Of a stretch of 21,820 bases of DNA, positions 18,939-21,820 are shown one piece after another (positions within the stretch are counted from its first letter, which is position 1; each line of letters opens with the position of its first letter). The translations under genes and the position numbers were made by a program. Source of the stretch: a virus; the IMG/VR virus record IMGVR_UViG_3300011253_001092, positions 1 to 21,820 of that record; one strand, given 5' to 3'. The notes below the pieces were generated by a model that was not told the DNA's origin, searched no databases, and saw only the letters and a program-made list of their open reading frames with translations.

Positions 18939-19003
18939 GCCCGGTCATTCTTTTAACTGACTCTCCAGGATGGAGGTTTGCCTACCGACCGGGTGGGGCT
19001 TTT
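18939..19003 (+). other. Nested RNA stem-loop before the methyltransferase gene
   Basis: GCCCGGTC at 18939-18946 pairs with GACCGGGT at 18987-18994 (one G-U). Inside the loop CTCCA at 18963-18967 pairs with TGGAG at 18971-18975. A short TTTTATT tract follows six bases after the outer stem. It may be a weak terminator, an attenuator or an mRNA-processing site splitting the operon. The T tract does not directly abut the stem, so canonical termination is uncertain. Confidence 0.45.
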
Positions 19004-19016
19004 ATTGAGGTAACAC

Positions 19017-19538
19017 ATGCCTAGCGAGCAACAACGCAGCAAAACACCGCAAGTCGAACGGGACTGTTGGCGCACACCGCCTTGGTTGTTCCGGTTCCTC
19101 GCGGAGCGCTTTGGGCCTTTTGATATTGATCTGGCAGGCGACGAGCAAAACGCATTATGTCCGTGGTGGTTTGGTGGTTATGGCATGTACTTCGTTAGTT
19201 CGTTCGATATGGACTGGCTGCGCTTCCGTGATGGCTTTTGTAATTGCCCGTTTAGTGACCCGTTGCCGTGGGTTACGCGGGCCGCAGAACTGGCGCCAAA
19301 GGGCTTATCTACCACGATGGTTCTACCTACACACACCAACCAAACATGGGGTGGTTTGGCTGAATACGCGACGCATCGGATCGAGTTCATCGGGCGAGTT
19401 GCCTACTACACACCAGACGGCGTTGAAATGAAAAGCCCACGCGGCGGCACCCAGGTACTTCACTTTGAGCGCCACAACCTCGGCAACACGCGCACGGTGT
19501 GGGTTAAGACGCGAGATTTAAAGGCGCGATATTCGTGA
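19017..19538 (+). CDS. Phage Dam-type DNA N6-adenine methyltransferase with altered NPPY motif
   Basis: This 173-residue protein matches the phage-type Dam family: DCWRTPPWLFRFLAERFGPFDIDLAGDEQNALC at 16-48, then FCNCPFSDPLPWVTRAAE at 74-91, then TTMVLPTHTNQTWGGLAE and a GGTQVLHF strand. The family normally has NPPY or NPPF as catalytic motif IV; here it reads NCPF at 76-79, with the first proline replaced by cysteine. Phage Dam protects DNA from host restriction or alters regulation. The ATG has GAGG six bases upstream. The stop overlaps a GTG that opens a 25-residue frame. Confidence 0.8.
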   Translation: MPSEQQRSKTPQVERDCWRTPPWLFRFLAERFGPFDIDLAGDEQNALCPWWFGGYGMYFVSSFDMDWLRFRDGFCNCPFSDPLPWVTRAAELAPKGLSTTMVLPTHTNQTWGGLAEYATHRIEFIGRVAYYTPDGVEMKSPRGGTQVLHFERHNLGNTRTVWVKTRDLKARYS

Positions 19539-19612
19539 CTAACCCAACAAACGACGAACTGAACCGGCGCGCCATATGCCTAGCAGTTATCACTAGCGAG
19601 GGAGATAAGTAA
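19535..19612 (+). CDS. Possible 25-residue remnant or coupling peptide
   Basis: GTG at 19535-19537 overlaps the methyltransferase TGA, and the frame ends TAA overlapping the next ATG (TAATG). The product MTNPTNDELNRRAICLAVI plus SEGDK starts like phage proteins with a DELNRR helix but stops after 25 residues. It may be a truncated gene remnant left by recombination at the 40-base repeat, or a coupling peptide. No clear ribosome site. Confidence 0.35.
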   Translation: MTNPTNDELNRRAICLAVITSEGDK

Positions 19613-19614
19613 TG
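19575..19614 (+). repeat. Junction repeat A, copy 1
   Basis: Forty bases from TATGCCTAGC to the ATG of the 52-residue gene; 37 of 40 match copy 2 at 19793-19832. It includes a CTAGC...CTAG inverted repeat, a GAGGGAGA ribosome site and the start codon. The two copies precede different genes. Confidence 0.85.
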
Positions 19615-19770
19615 GATAAGACAAATACTTATCGCGGGAAACGAAACCCACCTCGGGACCGATGCGAAAACTGCGGCAAGAAAGGTCTCGGCCCGCCCAA
19701 GCCATTTCCGAACGGTCAAGTGCTTAAGAACTGTCGTTATTGTCTGCACGTCCAAGAGGTGACGGGATGA
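19612..19770 (+). CDS. Zinc-ribbon microprotein, 52 residues
   Basis: ATG at 19612 lies behind GAGGGAGA supplied by repeat A. The product has CENC at 18-21 and CRYC at 41-44, a two-knuckle zinc ribbon, in a very basic context (YRGKRNPPRDR). It ends in ATGA, opening a 15-residue frame (MSADHLTTLMPSGYR) that runs into repeat A copy 2. The size and metal site suggest a small nucleic-acid- or protein-binding adaptor. No family recognised. Confidence 0.65.
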   Translation: MDKTNTYRGKRNPPRDRCENCGKKGLGPPKPFPNGQVLKNCRYCLHVQEVTG

Positions 19771-19792
19771 GTGCTGACCACCTAACAACGCT

Positions 19793-19832
19793 TATGCCTA
19801 GCGGTTATCGCTAGCGAGGGAGAGAAGTAATG
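19793..19832 (+). repeat. Junction repeat A, copy 2
   Basis: The second 40-base copy, with three mismatches to copy 1. Here the palindrome is perfect: CTAGCG-GTTAT-CGCTAG. It supplies the ribosome site and ATG for the 63-residue gene at 19830. A shorter match, ATGCCTAGCGAG, opens the methyltransferase gene at 19017. Confidence 0.85.
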
Positions 19833-20021
19833 TTTGAAGATTTTTACAATCTGCCGCAGTTAAAGCGCGGCCTTTGCTGGTGCCGCACTTGTAGGCGTTC
19901 TGAGCGCTTCAAGCACGATCCATTGCGAAACGGCTGGCCTCGCTGCTGCGGACACACCATGACTATTGATTCACCCGTAGAACAGCTTGAATTACGCGAG
20001 GGTAAAGCCAATGGATATTGA
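19830..20021 (+). CDS. Cysteine-rich small protein
   Basis: A 63-residue protein with GGAG seven bases before the ATG. CWCRTC at 16-21 and CC at 39-40, followed by GH, form a probable zinc site. The end (SPVEQLELREGKANGY) is a charged helix. It overlaps the next gene by 11 bases. The second of several small zinc proteins in this operon. No family recognised. Confidence 0.65.
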   Translation: MFEDFYNLPQLKRGLCWCRTCRRSERFKHDPLRNGWPRCCGHTMTIDSPVEQLELREGKANGY

Positions 20022-20238
20022 TCAAACGATAGCGTGGCTGGAGCGGCTGGCTGAGGACTCACCTTGGGTAAACCAGGCGCAGGAATTTCGAGAAGCCGCC
20101 CAACACCTACGGCGGCTGCGGGATGCTTTGGCGGGTATTGTCTCCGCATCCGACAAAAATGAGGGCATGGGCTACCGGCCGCTTAATCACGTTCTTTTGG
20201 CCACTGCCCGCGCAGCCCTTAACGAGGTGGCGGAATGA
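20011..20238 (+). CDS. Small helical phage protein
   Basis: From ATG at 20011 (GAGGG eight bases upstream) this is a 75-residue protein. Residues MDIDQTIAWLERLAEDSPW, then FREAAQHLRRLRDALAGIVSASD, then ATARAALNEVAE form helical segments, with a leucine-rich coiled coil in the middle. This pattern is common in phage early-operon proteins of unknown role. Ends in ATGA. Confidence 0.65.
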   Translation: MDIDQTIAWLERLAEDSPWVNQAQEFREAAQHLRRLRDALAGIVSASDKNEGMGYRPLNHVLLATARAALNEVAE

Positions 20239-20540
20239 GTAGTAGTGACGAAGGATGGAATTGTCTGCGTTGCGGTGACTGCTACGTCGACGGGCACCAT
20301 GTGACCTATGAAGAAACGCACGTCAACTGCGGCGGCCGGTGCGAGCCTAACGAGACGGGCAAAACAAAACCCACCATCCCCGCCCCCGAAATCGCCGCAC
20401 TGGCGCGGGAGATAGATGCGAATCTAAAAGACATTAAGCACGAAAACGGCCTTACCGATTATCAAGATACGTGCGTCGATGAATCGCTAGAGAAAGTAGC
20501 CGCCCTCTTAAAGCTAGCCGAACCGGAGAACGAAGGATGA
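20235..20540 (+). CDS. Small protein with N-terminal zinc knuckle
   Basis: This 101-residue protein starts behind GAGG at seven bases, ATGA-coupled. CLRC at 10-13, C16, C32 and C36 make a cysteine-rich head; H21 and H22 could also bind metal. A helical tail follows (PEIAALAREIDANLKDIKHENGL, then ESLEKVAALLKLAE). It has no recognised catalytic motif. Confidence 0.65.
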   Translation: MSSSDEGWNCLRCGDCYVDGHHVTYEETHVNCGGRCEPNETGKTKPTIPAPEIAALAREIDANLKDIKHENGLTDYQDTCVDESLEKVAALLKLAEPENEG

Positions 20541-20704
20541 AAGGACCGAACGACGATGAGGTTTGCCCTAACTGTTACGTGCTACTTGACGAAGGCTTCT
20601 GTGCGGATTGTGGTTACTTAAGCAACGACTGTTATTGCGAATGCGGGCTGTTATTGATTGATGGTCATTGCGAGGAATGCGACGACCCGGGGGACGAAGG
20701 ATGA
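20537..20704 (+). CDS. Acidic multi-zinc-ribbon microprotein, 55 residues
   Basis: ATG at 20537 overlaps the previous stop, and the TGA at 20702-20704 overlaps the next ATG. The product carries nine cysteines: CPNC at 10-13, CADC at 22-25, CYCEC at 32-36 and CEEC at 45-48. That is four knuckles, enough for two zinc sites, and it is strongly acidic (NDDE, CDDPGDEG). Because it is acidic rather than basic, protein binding, or mimicry of nucleic acid, is as likely as nucleic-acid binding. It is shorter than usual gene-call limits. Confidence 0.7.
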   Translation: MKGPNDDEVCPNCYVLLDEGFCADCGYLSNDCYCECGLLLIDGHCEECDDPGDEG

Positions 20705-21600
20705 GCGAAGAAGCACTTAGTTGCGGTTATCTTGCGGCATTAACTGATCCCGAGGCCGCATGGCATGGGTTGCCAGAAACCGAACGTGAGGCAATCGCAT
20801 GGATAATCAACGACCGGGCTATGTTGGGAGCTGCGCACAGTGTCTGTAAGCAGCGCATAGCTGAGCTTGAGGCGCATTCTAGCGATGGGCCGTGGTACGT
20901 AGGCGCTATGAACGATGCCTATTTCGTTGTAGATAAGCGTCCGTCCGGCGCGGACGAAGGCACGCGGGCTAACGTTATTTTTGCGTGTGGCTCAAGCAAG
21001 GAGACAGCCGAATTTATCGTGTCGCTTAAGGGGCGCGCCGAGACACTCGAATCCGAGCTTGCCACGGTAACGGCTGAGCGGGATAAGTTGCAGGCATTCA
21101 AAGATTACGTTCACCAGCGGCTTGATGATGCAGGTGTTGATGTAGATCCAGACTCGCCACATAAAGCGGCTGGCTGCCGAATCGGCGGGCGTTTGGATGA
21201 AGTTTTTACGGACGCGGATAACCTGGTATTGAGGAATGAGTCTTTGCGATCCGAGCTTGCCGCGTTGCGTGAGCAGTATCGGTGGGTGCCGGTCGAAGAT
21301 GGACCGCCAGAAACAGATGACGTGCACGAAGTTTTGTTTGATGGTGGCGCGTTAACCGTTGCTGTTTATTGCGATGACCAATGGCGAGAGATTGCTTGGG
21401 GGTTTACGCCGGTCGAGCCATTAAAAAACGTTTCGCATTACAGACTACCACCCGCGCCTGATGCTGCGAACCTATGGCAGCCAGGTCCAGATAACCCGAC
21501 GCCGTATGTCCGCATAACCACAAGTCACGATCCAGAAACCGGCGAAGCCCTAACTTCTTTTGAGCGTGTCGCCCAACAGAACCAACACGATGACGATTAA
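20701..21600 (+). CDS. Ead/Ea22-like protein with C-terminal DUF551 domain
   Basis: From ATG at 20701 this is a 299-residue protein. The middle has DGPWYVGAMNDAYFVVDKRP and a segment like the Ead/Ea22 family (IFACGSSKETAEFIVSLKGRAETL). A coiled coil (LESELATVTAERDKLQAF, about 116-133) and a second one (LRSELAALREQY) follow. Residues about 194-252 (RWVPVEDGPPETDDVHEVLFDGG, then HYRLPPAPD) are DUF551. Such mosaic proteins are typical of the early left operon of lambdoid phages, and their function is unknown. Its last codons lie within junction repeat B. Confidence 0.75.
   Translation: MSEEALSCGYLAALTDPEAAWHGLPETEREAIAWIINDRAMLGAAHSVCKQRIAELEAHSSDGPWYVGAMNDAYFVVDKRPSGADEGTRANVIFACGSSKETAEFIVSLKGRAETLESELATVTAERDKLQAFKDYVHQRLDDAGVDVDPDSPHKAAGCRIGGRLDEVFTDADNLVLRNESLRSELAALREQYRWVPVEDGPPETDDVHEVLFDGGALTVAVYCDDQWREIAWGFTPVEPLKNVSHYRLPPAPDAANLWQPGPDNPTPYVRITTSHDPETGEALTSFERVAQQNQHDDD
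21570..21594 (+). repeat. Junction repeat B, copy 1
   Basis: Twenty-five bases, 24 identical to the copy at 21776-21800, ending ACCAACACGATGAC with the start ATG of the next gene. It forms the C-terminal codons of the Ead-like gene. Confidence 0.85.
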
Positions 21601-21799
21601 GCACGCTCAAGACCCAGGGCACCCCGAATACACGCTCTGCGGTGATGCATTCGACATAAACGTCGTGGACAAAGAGGTTGAGCCGCCCGTATTTGTGTCA
21701 CCCGGCGAGATAGTGACCTGCTGCAAATGCCGTCGAACGATAACCGAGTGCAAACAATACAGCCGGGGATTTCGCCGCCCAACAGGACCAACACGATGA
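21590..21799 (+). CDS. Small cysteine-rich phage protein
   Basis: A 69-residue protein from ATG at 21590 inside repeat B copy 1; an upstream start at 21560 would add ten residues. C17 and CCKC at 44-47 plus C54 form a probable zinc site. TIKHAQDPGHPEYTLCGD is the pattern of phage proteins with a single zinc finger. It ends in repeat B copy 2, again at an ATGA. No ribosome site is obvious, so coupling is likely. Confidence 0.6.
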   Translation: MTIKHAQDPGHPEYTLCGDAFDINVVDKEVEPPVFVSPGEIVTCCKCRRTITECKQYSRGFRRPTGPTR

Positions 21800-21800
21800 C
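21776..21800 (+). repeat. Junction repeat B, copy 2
   Basis: The second 25-base copy (one mismatch), spanning the last codons of the small cysteine-rich gene and the ATG of the next. It is read in a different frame from copy 1, so the likeness is at DNA rather than protein level. Confidence 0.85.
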
Positions 21801-21820
21801 CAATGACAAACCAGCGCCGG
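21796..21820 (+). CDS. Start of next early gene (cut by window edge)
   Basis: ATG at 21796 overlaps the previous stop as ATGA. Only eight codons (MTNDKPAP) are inside the window. The start is inferred from the coupling pattern and repeat B. Nothing can be said about function. Confidence 0.4.

Noticed and set aside
1-21820. CRISPR array, insertion sequence, integrase or att site
   Set aside because: No regularly spaced direct repeats, no transposase or recombinase motif and no tRNA-end duplication found by reading.

Overview
This window is part of a temperate tailed-phage genome or an integrated prophage, most like a lambdoid siphovirus of a proteobacterial host. The evidence is an immunity region with divergent repressor and Cro-like genes, a replication and Q-like operon, a lysis cassette with a spanin pair, tail-fibre genes, two tRNA genes, and long runs of genes joined by ATGA, TAATG or TAGTG junctions. 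No integrase, attachment site, terminase, portal or capsid gene lies in the window, so prophage and free phage cannot be told apart. The host genus is not determinable from what I can see.

Layout. Bases 1-6294 (minus strand) hold structural genes read right to left: a 797-residue fibre with BNR-like and LamG-like parts, a 421-residue fibre-type protein, a 630-residue tail protein carrying an M14 zinc carboxypeptidase domain, two small virion-type proteins and the start of an HNH endonuclease gene. Bases 6338-8206 (minus) are the lysis cassette: three small genes including a holin candidate, an M15 peptidase endolysin, and Rz/Rz1 spanins in overlapping frames. Bases 8227-9009 hold tRNA-Thr(UGU), tRNA-Met(CAU), a small secreted protein and two minus-strand terminators. 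Bases 9006-14588 (minus) are the replication and middle operon, in transcription order: small ORFs, a DUF1376 initiator with a probable iteron origin inside it, a P-like protein, a cupin-like protein, a ParB-like protein, a zinc-ribbon microprotein, a DUF1064 nuclease, a YbcO-type HNH nuclease, an RRM protein and a Q-like zinc protein. A plus-strand DUF4145 gene (14587-15237) interrupts this operon as a moron.

The immunity region is 15240-17084. A CII-like gene, a tR1-like terminator and a Cro-like gene run on the minus strand; a short repressor and two downstream genes run on the plus strand. Five TACC-N5-GGTA operator-like sites (one degenerate) lie in the repressor/Cro gap and at a second promoter at 17056-17084. 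That promoter drives a plus-strand early operon (17125 to the end of the window) of small, mostly unknown genes, many cysteine-rich, plus a phage Dam-type methyltransferase and an Ead/DUF551 protein.

Inferred working model: the repressor shuts both early promoters through the shared operator. On induction, the leftward transcript runs through cro, cII-like, replication and Q-like genes. Q-dependent antitermination then opens the tRNA, lysis and tail genes. The points I find most unusual are the RRM gene coupled to the Q-like gene, the origin-like iterons inside the DUF1376 gene, the near-identical repeats placed exactly at gene junctions, the tail-borne carboxypeptidase, and the DUF4145 moron whose start codon overlaps that of a divergent gene.
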